This document shows positions 35,252-42,666 of a stretch of 52,859 bases of DNA, piece by piece. Source of the stretch: an uncultured Bacteroidia bacterium. Its GTDB lineage: Bacteria; Bacteroidota; Bacteroidia; Bacteroidales; UBA932. The notes below the pieces were generated by a model. That model did not search any database. It saw nothing but the letters and a program-made list of their open reading frames with translations, and was not told the DNA's origin. Made by a program: the position numbers and the translations under genes. The stretch is from assembly GCA_902779785.1 (NCBI GenBank), contig CACZDC010000006.1, positions 1 to 52,859 of the forward strand, written 5' to 3'. Every line of letters starts with the position of its first letter. Positions within the stretch are counted from its first letter, which is position 1.

Positions 35252-36874
35252 ATGAAACGTACTTGTTTGATTATTTGCCTGGCCACCTTGGCGACGCTGA
35301 TGCCTCTGGGGAAAAAGGCAGCCGCACAGGACACAGTTGACAACTCTTCCTTCATCCTCACCCCCCCGGCCCCTGACACACCGAAAGTAAACGGGCCGAA
35401 AGTGTACGGAGAACGTCCTGGAGCGCCATTGATGTACCGTATTCCCGCAACGGGAAAGCGTCCTATGACTTTTTCGGCGGAGGGTCTGCCCAAAGGGCTC
35501 AAACTGGATCCGGAAAGCGGAATAATCTCCGGAAAAGTTAAGAAAGCCGGCACATACAAGATTACTCTCAAGGCCACCAACGATCTTGGCAGCGACGAAC
35601 GCGAACTCCGCATTGTCATCGGCAATGAAATATGTCTCACTCCTCCTCTCGGCTGGAATTCCTGGAATGTGTGGGGCAACAGCGTATCGCAGGAAAAAGT
35701 CATCAGTTCCGCCCGGGCGATGGTCGAGAGAGGGCTCGCGGACTGCGGATGGAGCTACATCAACATTGACGACGGATGGCAGGGCGTACGCGGCGGAAAA
35801 CATAATGCAATCCAGCCGAACAGCAAGTTCCCCGATATGGAAGGCCTTGCGAAGGAGATTCACTCGATGGGCCTAAAATTCGGCATCTATTCCGGTCCCT
35901 GGGTCGGCACATATGCCGGACACATCGGCACCAGCGCGGACTATCCTGACGGCACATATGACTTCATCAAGAAGGAACTTGTCGACAGTGTCTATAAACT
36001 GGACCGCAGCAGGACTGACCGCAAAACTCTATGGTACTTCGGCAAGTATTCCTTTGCCAAGGCAGATGCCGCCCAATGGGCTGACTGGGGCGTGGATTAC
36101 CTGAAGTATGACTGGAATCCAAATGACGTATACAACACCCGGGAAATGGCCGAGGCGCTGAATGAGACCGGACGAGACATAGTTCTGAGTCTGTCGAACA
36201 GCGCACCATTCGCCCTCGCCCCCTACTGGGAAAAATACTGCCAGGCCTGGCGCACTACCGGCGACATACGGGACAAGTGGGAGAGCATTGTCAAGATTGG
36301 CTTCAAAGGCCAGGACAGATGGGCACAGTTCAAGGCTCCGGGCCACTGGCCGGACGCCGATATGCTGGTTGTCGGAAAGGTCGGCTGGGGGCCGAAAGTC
36401 CACGATTCCAAGCTAACTCCGGACGAGCAGTACTCCCATATTTCTCTATGGGCTCTGCTGGCTTCTCCTCTCCTGATTGGCTGCGATATGGCGGATATGG
36501 ACGATTTCACCTTCTCGCTGCTGTCCAATACGGAGGTACTGGATGTCAATCAGGATCCGCTGGGACTGCAGGCTTCCCGCTACTACTACAGTGACGCATA
36601 TGCCACCTACATCAAGCCTCTGGAAGACGGTTCTGTTGCCATTGGTATGTTCAATCTCGGAGAAACTCCCCGGAAGATCGGATTCATCTGCCACAGTATC
36701 GGTATCGAGGGCACTCAGACGATACGTGACCTGTGGCGGCAGAAAGACATCGCTACGGTCGGGGCTAAAGAAAGGTGGGAGACGGAAGTCGCGCCTCACG
36801 GAGTGGTGCTCGTAAGAGTATACCCCGGGAACGACACTGTCACTCGCCGGGAAGGCTTCTATCCCGGAAACTAG
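35252..36874 (+). CDS. GH27 glycoside hydrolase (alpha-galactosidase-like)
   Basis: A 540-residue secreted enzyme. After the signal peptide, residues ~37-125 form an Ig-like putative binding domain (PMTFSAEGLPKGLKLDPESGII). The GH27 (beta/alpha)8 barrel starts at TPPLGWNSWN (130-139) and has INIDDGWQ, the nucleophile Asp287 in YLKYDWN and the acid/base Asp338 in CQAWRTTGDI. The common KYDNC motif reads KYDWN here, and a roughly 30-residue insert precedes it, so the exact substrate may differ from plain alpha-galactosides (beta-L-arabinopyranosides are handled by some GH27 enzymes). It is divergent from the sigma factor and shares a 12-bp upstream box with fecR. Confidence 0.88.
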   Translation: MKRTCLIICLATLATLMPLGKKAAAQDTVDNSSFILTPPAPDTPKVNGPKVYGERPGAPLMYRIPATGKRPMTFSAEGLPKGLKLDPESGIISGKVKKAGTYKITLKATNDLGSDERELRIVIGNEICLTPPLGWNSWNVWGNSVSQEKVISSARAMVERGLADCGWSYINIDDGWQGVRGGKHNAIQPNSKFPDMEGLAKEIHSMGLKFGIYSGPWVGTYAGHIGTSADYPDGTYDFIKKELVDSVYKLDRSRTDRKTLWYFGKYSFAKADAAQWADWGVDYLKYDWNPNDVYNTREMAEALNETGRDIVLSLSNSAPFALAPYWEKYCQAWRTTGDIRDKWESIVKIGFKGQDRWAQFKAPGHWPDADMLVVGKVGWGPKVHDSKLTPDEQYSHISLWALLASPLLIGCDMADMDDFTFSLLSNTEVLDVNQDPLGLQASRYYYSDAYATYIKPLEDGSVAIGMFNLGETPRKIGFICHSIGIEGTQTIRDLWRQKDIATVGAKERWETEVAPHGVVLVRVYPGNDTVTRREGFYPGN

Positions 36875-37030
36875 AAACTATATGTGTAAGAAAGGTCCAC
36901 AGTAAAGGGCCGAATGTAAGATCCGGCCATAACATAGCCGTCAAGGACTGACGGATCGTCTATGGTGTCGGCAATGTCTATGCTGCCTTTCGCCCCGCTC
37001 TGCATCAGCAGGTTCACGAAACTCAGCGAC
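36871..37030 (-). pseudogene. C-terminal fragment of an outer-membrane barrel protein
   Basis: The minus strand reads FVNLLMQSGAKGSIDIAD, then SYIRPFTVDLSYTYSF and a stop. The alternating aromatic end is typical of the last strands of Bacteroidetes outer-membrane barrel proteins. Only about 50 residues remain and no start signal is present. It overlaps the GH27 stop by four bases. The right border near 37030 adjoins an unrelated fragment on the opposite strand. Confidence 0.55.
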
Positions 37031-37042
37031 AGGCTGTGGCTG

Positions 37043-37246
37043 CGCGTTACCAAAGAAGACGATGTGAAGGCACTGGTCGAAAAGTTCCATGCTGAGGTCG
37101 GTCAGATCGATATCCTCGTGAACAACGCCGGCATCATCAAGCGTATTCCCATGCATGAGATGAAGCGTGCTGAGTTCCAGGCGGTTATCGATGTGGACCT
37201 GGTGGCTCCGTACATCGTTTCGAGTGCCGTGCTGCCTTGCCGTTGA
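37043..37246 (+). pseudogene. Internal fragment of a KduD-like short-chain dehydrogenase
   Basis: About 67 residues, RVTKEDDVKALVEKF through IDILVNNAGIIKRIPMHEM to DVDLVAPYIVSSAVLP, match the middle of 2-deoxy-D-gluconate 3-dehydrogenase/5-keto-gluconate reductase (KduD/IdnO-like SDRs). The NNAG motif is intact, but the N-terminal cofactor loop and the catalytic YxxxK part are absent, so it is not functional. The frame stops at 37246 just after the similarity ends. No gene on either side continues it. Confidence 0.75.
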
Positions 37247-37511
37247 CGGAGCAGATCATGACGGTGTAGCAGGTGCCTACAAGATTATTGCTGCCACCGG
37301 CGTGACTGTGACGCCTTCTACTGCTGAAGACTTGGAGCACGGAGGTGTCAAGTACTTTGTCTCTGGCAAGTCCGTCACTGTTACCCTGTCCGGCGGATCT
37401 TCCTACAGCGCTGTCGATGGGTCGAGCAACACTGTCACCTTGACAAACAACGGAGGCGGTTCCTATACCCTCACCATGCCGGCGTCCGATGTGACCATAT
37501 CGGCGAATTAA
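37242..37511 (+). pseudogene. C-terminal fragment of a surface repeat protein
   Basis: In a different frame from the SDR piece, about 89 residues read TGVTVTPSTAEDLEHGG, then YFVSGKSVTVTLSGG and GGSYTLTMPASDVTISAN before a stop. This resembles the last InlB/Flg_new-type beta repeat of large Bacteroidales cell-wall or surface proteins. It has no start codon or promoter of its own. It is the third unrelated fragment in a row. Confidence 0.55.
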
Positions 37512-37539
37512 TACCGACCGGCCCGAGATGCACTATCCT

Positions 37540-37592
37540 GGGCGATTTGTGGCGATTTTTCCATGTATTTCGCCCGGGATATTGTAATTTTG
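37540..37592 (+). repeat. Left hairpin repeat flanking the DUF234 ATPase gene
   Basis: GGGCGA (37540-37545) pairs with TCGCCC (37570-37575). The right part, starting ATTTCGCCCG at 37567 and ending 37592, matches 39068-39093 at 21 of 26 positions. The spacing between the arms is the same as in the right copy. Confidence 0.55.
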
Positions 37593-37594
37593 AT

Positions 37595-37602
37595 TATCTT
37601 TG
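37595..37602 (+). promoter_or_regulatory. -7 box of the DUF234 ATPase gene
   Basis: TATCTTTG lies 15 bases before the ATG at 37618, giving a leader of about ten bases. Confidence 0.6.
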
Positions 37603-37617
37603 GGAAAATTATTGGAT

Positions 37618-39039
37618 ATGGACCGTATATTCGGTAGGCAGGAAGAGATTGCCGAACTTAGGAGATACTATGATTCCGGAAAGCCGGAATTCATTGCCGT
37701 CTATGGCAGAAGACGCGTGGGAAAGACTTTTCTTGTGGATAGCCAGTTCAGCGGGGAATATGCATTTTCCACGTCCGGCATTATCGGAGGGACACAGGAG
37801 GAAGAACTCGCCGCCTTTACGGAAGACCTTCGCAGATGCGGATACAAAGGGCGCAAGCCCCGTTCCTGGATGAATGCTTTCGAAGCGCTCCGGGGCCTGC
37901 TTGAGCAGAAACTCGTCCCTGGCAAACGGCTGGTCGTATTCATTGACGAACTGCCCTGCCTGGCAACGCCCAAGAGCAGCCTTGTCAAGGCCGTGGACCG
38001 TTTCTGGAATACCTGGGGCAGTAAACATGCCGAAGTCTTCCTGATTGTCTGCGGCAGCGCCACCTCCTGGATCATCCGGAACATCATTGACAACAAAGGC
38101 GGATTGCACGACCGGATTACCCACGAAAAGCATCTATTCCCGTTTACGTTGGGTGAGACGCGCGAATACCTTCGCCTGAACGGGTTCGGATGGACCGACA
38201 TCAGCGTTCTGCAGACCTATATGATCCTGGGTGGCGTCCCTTATTACCTGGATATGCTGGACAGGAACAAGAGCCTTTCCGAAAACGTTGACATGCTCTT
38301 CTTCGGGAAAGAGGCGCCCCTGGCAAGGGAATTCGACCGGCTCTACAAATCCCTGTTCAACAACCCGGACAAATACAAGGCCGTCATCAGGACCCTTTCC
38401 GGCAGCCGGAAGGGAATGACACGTGGAGAGCTTGCAAAGAAACTGAAAGTCAACGACAATGGCCATTTCGGCGACATCCTGGAAGACCTGGTCAACTGTG
38501 ACTTCATCCGTTATTACAACTTGATTGGAAAAAGTGTAAGGGCGACAGGCGGCCTGTACCAGCTTGTGGACTTTTACTCCATCTTCCACCAGACCTTCCT
38601 CACAAAGAGGATAACGGACGCGCACTACTGGAGCAATACGTTGAACACCCCTGTACAGAACACTTGGTACGGCCTCGCCTTCGAGCGGGTGGCCATGGCC
38701 CATATCCCGCTGATCCTGAAAGCCATCGGCGTGGACCGCATTCTCACGCAGTATTATTCCTGGCGTAGCACTGAATCTCCCCAGGGCGCCCAGGTGGACC
38801 TTGCCATTGACAGGGCTGACGGTATTATCAATCTCTGTGAAGTCAAGTATTCGGGCGGAACATACGCCATTTCAAAAGACGAATTCCTCAAACTGAACAA
38901 TCGCAGCGAAGCATTCCGCCGGGAGACCGGCACCAAGAAGGGCCTGTTCATCACTTTCATCACCACCTACGGGCTGGAGAGGAACGGGTATTCCGATATA
39001 GCGAACAGCCAGGTCACAATGGCAGACCTGTTCGTATAG
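37618..39039 (+). CDS. DUF234-type AAA ATPase (archaeal ATPase family)
   Basis: A 473-residue ATPase. The start at 37618 is preferred over an in-frame TTG at 37600, which overlaps the -7 box. Walker A is GRRRVGKT (30-37), Walker B is LVVFIDEL (Asp110, Glu111), and the sensor-like region is IVCGSATSWI. A winged-helix segment (MTRGELAKKLKVN, FGDILEDLVNCDFI) follows. The C-terminal DUF234 part has DLAID then NLCEVKYS, a PD-(D/E)XK nuclease-like pattern. Such genes are often present in many copies in Bacteroidetes; their role is unresolved. Matching hairpin sequences flank it 1501 bases apart, as in a mobile unit. Confidence 0.88.
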   Translation: MDRIFGRQEEIAELRRYYDSGKPEFIAVYGRRRVGKTFLVDSQFSGEYAFSTSGIIGGTQEEELAAFTEDLRRCGYKGRKPRSWMNAFEALRGLLEQKLVPGKRLVVFIDELPCLATPKSSLVKAVDRFWNTWGSKHAEVFLIVCGSATSWIIRNIIDNKGGLHDRITHEKHLFPFTLGETREYLRLNGFGWTDISVLQTYMILGGVPYYLDMLDRNKSLSENVDMLFFGKEAPLAREFDRLYKSLFNNPDKYKAVIRTLSGSRKGMTRGELAKKLKVNDNGHFGDILEDLVNCDFIRYYNLIGKSVRATGGLYQLVDFYSIFHQTFLTKRITDAHYWSNTLNTPVQNTWYGLAFERVAMAHIPLILKAIGVDRILTQYYSWRSTESPQGAQVDLAIDRADGIINLCEVKYSGGTYAISKDEFLKLNNRSEAFRRETGTKKGLFITFITTYGLERNGYSDIANSQVTMADLFV

Positions 39040-39093
39040 CGGGCGAAACAGAACGGATTTACTCTGCATTTCGCCCGTGATAGTGCTATTTGG
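39040..39093 (+). repeat. Right hairpin repeat flanking the DUF234 ATPase gene
   Basis: CGGGCGAAA (39040-39048) and TTTCGCCCG (39069-39077) form a perfect nine-base-pair stem just after the stop codon. The segment 39068-39093 repeats the left copy. It may also act in transcript ending. Confidence 0.6.
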
Positions 39094-39399
39094 CCATTTC
39101 GAAGGCTACACGAAGGTGGAGAGGTAGGCGGTGATGCCGTCGACCAAAGCGAAAGCGATGGTCATGGGGGTAATAAGGGTTTACTGATGGGATATTCGCT
39201 GCGCTCATAACCCATCGATCGCTGCGCTCCTCACACCCTTCATGTACTACTTTTTTTTTCATTTAAAGTAGGAAAAGGGTGTTTATTAATGCAGCGGACC
39301 AAACTCAGCGGAATTTTTAGTACATCAGTCCCTATCATCAATTCTGCCTCTACTAAATAATTTTCTAGTATCCTGATTATTAAGCTTTTCATTCAAATA
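39094..39399. other. Intergenic stretch with nested inverted repeats
   Basis: No gene is visible. TCGCTGCGCTC occurs twice (about 39196 and 39219). A nested hairpin follows: ACACCCTT (39233-39240) with AAGGGTGT (39275-39282), and inside it CTACTTT (39247-39253) with AAAGTAG (39265-39271). It could be a terminator or a remnant of a mobile-element end. Confidence 0.4.
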
Positions 39400-39555
39400 T
39401 TAGGAAACTACTTGATGATATTCCGGCGTGCGCCTTTCGATCCAGCTGCCAAAGACCCTCATAATCGCCTTGTCCTGTCTAATCCTGGCATCTTCTCCAC
39501 CACTTGCCTGAGCGTGGAGTCTGTTCATAAAATCTTGGTAATTAAATTCTCCCAT
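39400..39555 (-). CDS. Small ORF, 51 residues, unknown
   Basis: A frame beginning MGEFNYQDFMNRLHAQ with a mixed charged, helix-forming composition (EDARIRQDKAIMRVFGSWIE). It has the look of a real coding segment rather than a shadow, as no gene lies opposite. No good ribosome site or -7 box was found upstream, so it may be a broken N-terminus left by a deletion. Function unknown. Confidence 0.3.
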   Translation of the reverse strand: MGEFNYQDFMNRLHAQASGGEDARIRQDKAIMRVFGSWIERRTPEYHQVVS

Positions 39556-39637
39556 AACTGTTATTTGCATTTTCAGATAAGGAATACAACGGACGGGATG
39601 GAGGAATCAAGTATTGTCATTTCTTGGTATATTGTTA

Positions 39638-39668
39638 TTTTGATATTAAACAATAATCATTATATTTG
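39638..39668 (+). promoter_or_regulatory. Promoter of the AbrB/PIN module
   Basis: TTTTG (39638-39642) and TATATTTG (39661-39668) are separated by 18 bases, a near-consensus Bacteroidetes promoter. The leader to the ATG at 39712 is about 38 bases, long enough for antitoxin autoregulation. Confidence 0.7.
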
Positions 39669-39711
39669 CAGAAAAATAAGAATTACTTACTTTTCTTAAA
39701 TATCGGATATT

Positions 39712-39975
39712 ATGGCAACCATTGCAGCTATGTCATCCAGGGGACAAATCGTTCTCCCTATCGCCATCCGCAAGAAACTCGGTCTTGGGGTGGGCTCGCA
39801 ATTCCTGGTCGTGACAGACAATGAGAATATCCTCCTCAAACCTGTTAAGGAGCCTTCTCTTGATGAATTCTACGCGCTGGTTGAACAGGCGCAGAGAACT
39901 GCCGCACAACTAGGACTTACAGAGGAAGATATTAATGCCGAAATCAAGGCGATGAGAGCCCAGAAGCGCAAATGA
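39712..39975 (+). CDS. AbrB/MazE-like antitoxin
   Basis: An 87-residue protein. Residues ~5-48 form a SpoVT-AbrB swapped-hairpin DNA-binding domain (MSSRGQIVLPIAIRKKLGLGVGSQF). The C-terminal helix (DEFYALVEQAQRTAAQLGL) would bind and block the PIN toxin. Its stop overlaps the toxin start by four bases (ATGA), the usual translational coupling of toxin-antitoxin genes. It probably represses its own promoter. Confidence 0.9.
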   Translation: MATIAAMSSRGQIVLPIAIRKKLGLGVGSQFLVVTDNENILLKPVKEPSLDEFYALVEQAQRTAAQLGLTEEDINAEIKAMRAQKRK

Positions 39976-40373
39976 GAATCGTCGTAGATACCAATGTAAT
40001 TGCCTCCGCCATCTTCTTCGGGGGCAAGCCTTACCAGCTTCTTCATTATATCATGGAGGGCAGGGTGGATGTTGTGGCCAGCAAGGAGATTGTGGACGAG
40101 TATGAAGAGATTGTACTCCGTCTGAAACAGAAGTACCCTAGGATTGACACAAGGATTCCACTTCAGGAACTTCTTTCAAAATTCGAAATCATCCGCGTCA
40201 GTTCCGATATCCAAGCCAGCCGTGATCCGGACGACAATAAGTTCATATCCTGTGCTGTTGACGGGAAATGCCTTTATATTGTTAGTGGAGACGATGACTT
40301 GCTGTCTGTCGGTAATTATGGAGACGTGGAGATACTTACCGTCGCTGAGTTCTTGAGTCGCTTGGATGGTTAG
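39972..40373 (+). CDS. PIN-domain toxin (COG1569-like ribonuclease)
   Basis: A 133-residue PIN domain. The acidic metal-binding residues are visible: Asp6 in VVDTNVI, Glu in EIVDEYEEI (~43), and Asp in SGDDDLL (~105). RDPDDNKFISCAV fits the PIN_3 family. It would cut RNA when released from the AbrB-like partner. It is the second gene of a complete two-gene module at the left edge of the orphan-gene island. Confidence 0.9.
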   Translation: MRIVVDTNVIASAIFFGGKPYQLLHYIMEGRVDVVASKEIVDEYEEIVLRLKQKYPRIDTRIPLQELLSKFEIIRVSSDIQASRDPDDNKFISCAVDGKCLYIVSGDDDLLSVGNYGDVEILTVAEFLSRLDG

Positions 40374-40503
40374 GTTGACCATCAGGATACCGCAACTTTC
40401 TGCTTTTTGTTTACGAGGGAAGGCAATTGCTAAATCGGTACAAGCCCCAGAATACAGGCCTTCTGCTGGATTAATCGGCTATTTTCACTATCTTCGCAGT
40501 GTC

Positions 40504-41046
40504 ATGAAGAAGACCGTTAGATTCCTGTTCCTGGTCGCCCTGCTATTTACAGTGGCTGGAGTGGTGGGTGTATCATGTCAGAAGGGTAGTGAAGAGGATG
40601 TCCCGGAGGTTGGTTCCGACAGCCAAAAGCCCTATCTACAGCCAATGGTCATCCCGTTCGGCAGCGAGTACACCATCAAAGTCGAAGGAACCAAATTCTC
40701 CCTGGTGTCCAGCGGTTATTCATACAAAGTGTATGCGGAGTCCATCACCTTCGAATTTTTCACATGCTACCTTACCCGCGGCAAGAAATTCGAGTTGGGA
40801 GAAGTGTGCAACCTAACGCTCATCGGGGACTCACAGGTCATCATGTCAAACGAGGGGATAATGTTTGGCGGTTCGGTCAGGCTGTCCGGTACTGGAAGCA
40901 TAACTATGGAAGCCATGGAACTGAACACCACGTTCTACAATGACATGTTCTCCGCGGCTGAAGGCTATACGGTTACCATGGGTGAGAAAAAGAAAGTGGG
41001 GGACAATTGGTCTTCTTGCACGTGGACAGTGGATAAAAGCAAATAG
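40504..41046 (+). CDS. Lipoprotein, unknown function
   Basis: 180 residues from MKKTVRFLF, with lipobox VVGVSC. The body has beta-strand character (IKVEGTKFSLVSSGYSYKVYAESITFEFF, here quoted only in part for SYKVYAESITFEFF) and two cysteines but no family I recognise. TATCTTCG at 40489-40496, a variant -7 box, lies seven bases before the ATG, so the message may be nearly leaderless. It is followed by the TIGR04076 gene after five bases. Confidence 0.65.
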   Translation: MKKTVRFLFLVALLFTVAGVVGVSCQKGSEEDVPEVGSDSQKPYLQPMVIPFGSEYTIKVEGTKFSLVSSGYSYKVYAESITFEFFTCYLTRGKKFELGEVCNLTLIGDSQVIMSNEGIMFGGSVRLSGTGSITMEAMELNTTFYNDMFSAAEGYTVTMGEKKKVGDNWSSCTWTVDKSK

Positions 41047-41051
41047 AGTAC

Positions 41052-41354
41052 ATGAAGAAGATCCGGATTACAGCCATAAGGAAAGCATCATACCCAGACT
41101 TGATGGCCCAGTACGAGAATCCCATCGAGCATGCATGTGATGTTCAGGAAGGTCAGCAGTGGATTTCGGTTGATGGTAAGTGTCCGGATGGTATGTGTCC
41201 GGAAGCTTGGAAGTCTATGAGGGAATTTGTGGAGGCCCTCTCACGTGGAGAAGGTGATTTCTTCGATGGCTGGATGAAGAACCCTATGAGCGCCATGATC
41301 AGCTGCAATGACGGATTCAGGCCAGTCAGTTTCTATCTGGAGGTGATGGAGTAA
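41052..41354 (+). CDS. TIGR04076 family protein
   Basis: A 100-residue protein starting MKKIRITAIRK. The pattern EGQQWISVDGKCPDGMCPEAW, then GDFFDGWMKNPMSAMISCNDGFRPVSFYLE, fits the TIGR04076 family; only its position-specific outline (Cys-rich centre, CNDGxRPV end) is used here. The family is small and has no established role. It starts five bases after the lipoprotein and ends two bases before the next gene, so these genes look co-transcribed. Confidence 0.7.
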   Translation: MKKIRITAIRKASYPDLMAQYENPIEHACDVQEGQQWISVDGKCPDGMCPEAWKSMREFVEALSRGEGDFFDGWMKNPMSAMISCNDGFRPVSFYLEVME

Positions 41355-41355
41355 A

Positions 41356-41916
41356 ATGTGTATGAAACTTGACGAAAAGTGGATAAGAGCCCATCTGCCA
41401 AAGGAGTTCGAGAATGAGTCCCTGGATTATTTTGCAGGGGAGTATCTGGACGGCCTGAATGTTATGAGTGAGGGCGAAAGAGGTGATCCGGATACTGTCA
41501 TTTATAGAGCAAAGGATGAAGAGGACTTAAGATGGTGGCAGTTGGAGCGAATCTGTTTTTTTATCGGTAAACCAGACAAATCCAAGGTGTGGCGCTGGTA
41601 TAGGCATCATGCGGAAAACGGCTGCTGGACCTATATTGAACGCAGACACTATGATTATAATGCCATAGAAGATTCAAGACTCCCGGGGTTTGAATGCTGT
41701 CTTCGAAATATGCGGTTCGGTTTCCCCTCTGACCGTTGGAAAGAGAAGGTTCGGTATTACGTCGGGTTGATGAATTATTGGTACACGACACCTCACTGGG
41801 ATTATGATCAAGAAAACCTGTGCTTTGTGGAAATCAGCGACTCTAAGGAGCACGATGACCATAATAATATCGTCGAGGAACCAAGGCCAGGTTCAATTAT
41901 CAAGATTATAGACTGA
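41356..41916 (+). CDS. Hypothetical protein, possibly immunity-like
   Basis: 186 residues, rich in Trp and charged residues (DLRWWQLERICFFIG, VWRWYRHHAENG, YYVGLMNYWY), cytosolic, no signal peptide. The layout faintly recalls Imm63-type immunity proteins, which are also small and Trp-rich, but I see no decisive motif. It is packed between the TIGR04076 gene (one base apart) and the HARE-HTH gene (eight bases). The island's mix of orphan genes fits immunity or defence leftovers; no toxin partner is present. Confidence 0.55.
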   Translation: MCMKLDEKWIRAHLPKEFENESLDYFAGEYLDGLNVMSEGERGDPDTVIYRAKDEEDLRWWQLERICFFIGKPDKSKVWRWYRHHAENGCWTYIERRHYDYNAIEDSRLPGFECCLRNMRFGFPSDRWKEKVRYYVGLMNYWYTTPHWDYDQENLCFVEISDSKEHDDHNNIVEEPRPGSIIKIID

Positions 41917-41924
41917 TTGACCGC

Positions 41925-42131
41925 ATGACTCTCCCAGAAGCCATAGTGTATCTCCTCGCTTCATCCAACCACGGCATGAAGACTGACCAGATTGCGCGCC
42001 TGGTTAACGAGAAAGGATTATACAAGAGGTGGGATGGAAAGCCGGTGGATGGTAGACAGGTTTATGCAGTAGTTATGGCCCATCCGGATACGTTTGTGAA
42101 GAGTGAAGGGTTGATAAGGTTGATGATATAG
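41925..42131 (+). CDS. HARE-HTH-like small DNA-binding protein
   Basis: 68 residues: MTLPEAIVYLLASSNHGMKT, then QIARLVNEKGLYKR and DGRQVYAVVMAHPDTFVKSEGLIRL. This matches the HARE-HTH (HB1/ASXL/restriction endonuclease) winged helix in helix order and in the terminal wing. Alone it is an unusual single-domain form; in other proteins the domain is attached to nucleases or chromatin factors. It may regulate the small gene set. Its stop is at the start of the repeated spacer 42125-42179. Confidence 0.7.
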   Translation: MTLPEAIVYLLASSNHGMKTDQIARLVNEKGLYKRWDGKPVDGRQVYAVVMAHPDTFVKSEGLIRLMI

Positions 42132-42179
42132 TTTTACATTAAGCAGCGCTTTGGTACAAGCTGTCGGTATATTTGCGCC
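42125..42179 (+). repeat. Repeated promoter-like spacer, copy 1
   Basis: GATATA, then ACATTAAGCAGC and GGTACAAGCT, and the -7-like TATATTTG (42168-42175). It aligns with 43110-43163 over about 50 bases at roughly 73 percent identity. Both copies begin at the stop codon of the upstream gene and end just before the next gene. Confidence 0.55.
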
Positions 42180-42195
42180 ATAAAAGCAAGAAACT

Positions 42196-42663
42196 ATGGA
42201 TAAACTCGACAAATTGCCCGAACCAGTAAAAAAGGGCCTCATCAAATTTCTGGAAGAAATCCCTGTGGTGAAGTACTCCGAGCAGTGGCGTGCCATTCAG
42301 GTAGCCATCACTATGATTATGGCTCCAAATTCCTTTAAGGATAAGGTCCATGTATATCTTAGTTCACACGAAGGAGGTCGGGAAGAAGGTGCTTTTGATA
42401 GCCACACAATGTCTATACGGATTTGGCCACACAAGCTTCAGATGAGCCGAGACAAGCAAGAATGGACATCCTGGGGTGGATACCGAGTCAACGAGCACTA
42501 CAAGTACACTTTCCCTAATGGAAAGCACCCGATCTCCGAGTTTGAGGAATTATTATCATATACTGGCGGACTCTTTTATTCGAGCTACTCAGACTGGAAT
42601 CACGACGGTGGACAGCGTAGTGGCATATATGCGAACTTTCATATTGAGACCAATGTAAAATAG
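42196..42663 (+). CDS. Hypothetical protein
   Basis: 155 residues, cytosolic, starting MDKLDKLPEPVKKGLIKFLEE. An N-terminal helical half is followed by an aromatic beta-rich half (WTSWGGYRVNEHYKYTF, LFYSSYSDWNHDGG). I recognise no family. It is driven by the promoter-like spacer before it. Three bases after its stop begins the phosphatase-like gene, and the two together are bracketed by the repeated spacer, so they may move or be expressed as one unit. Confidence 0.6.
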   Translation: MDKLDKLPEPVKKGLIKFLEEIPVVKYSEQWRAIQVAITMIMAPNSFKDKVHVYLSSHEGGREEGAFDSHTMSIRIWPHKLQMSRDKQEWTSWGGYRVNEHYKYTFPNGKHPISEFEELLSYTGGLFYSSYSDWNHDGGQRSGIYANFHIETNVK

Positions 42664-42666
42664 CCG

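Noticed and set aside
35162-35863. N-terminal extension of the sigma factor frame
   Set aside because: It is antisense to GH27, adds 234 residues unlike any sigma factor, and would place the start upstream of the -7 box.
37043-37246. Functional KduD dehydrogenase
   Set aside because: Only the central part remains; the cofactor loop and catalytic Tyr/Lys region are missing.
39412-39699. 95-codon plus-strand frame before the toxin-antitoxin genes
   Set aside because: It runs across the promoter of the antitoxin gene and has no coding character.
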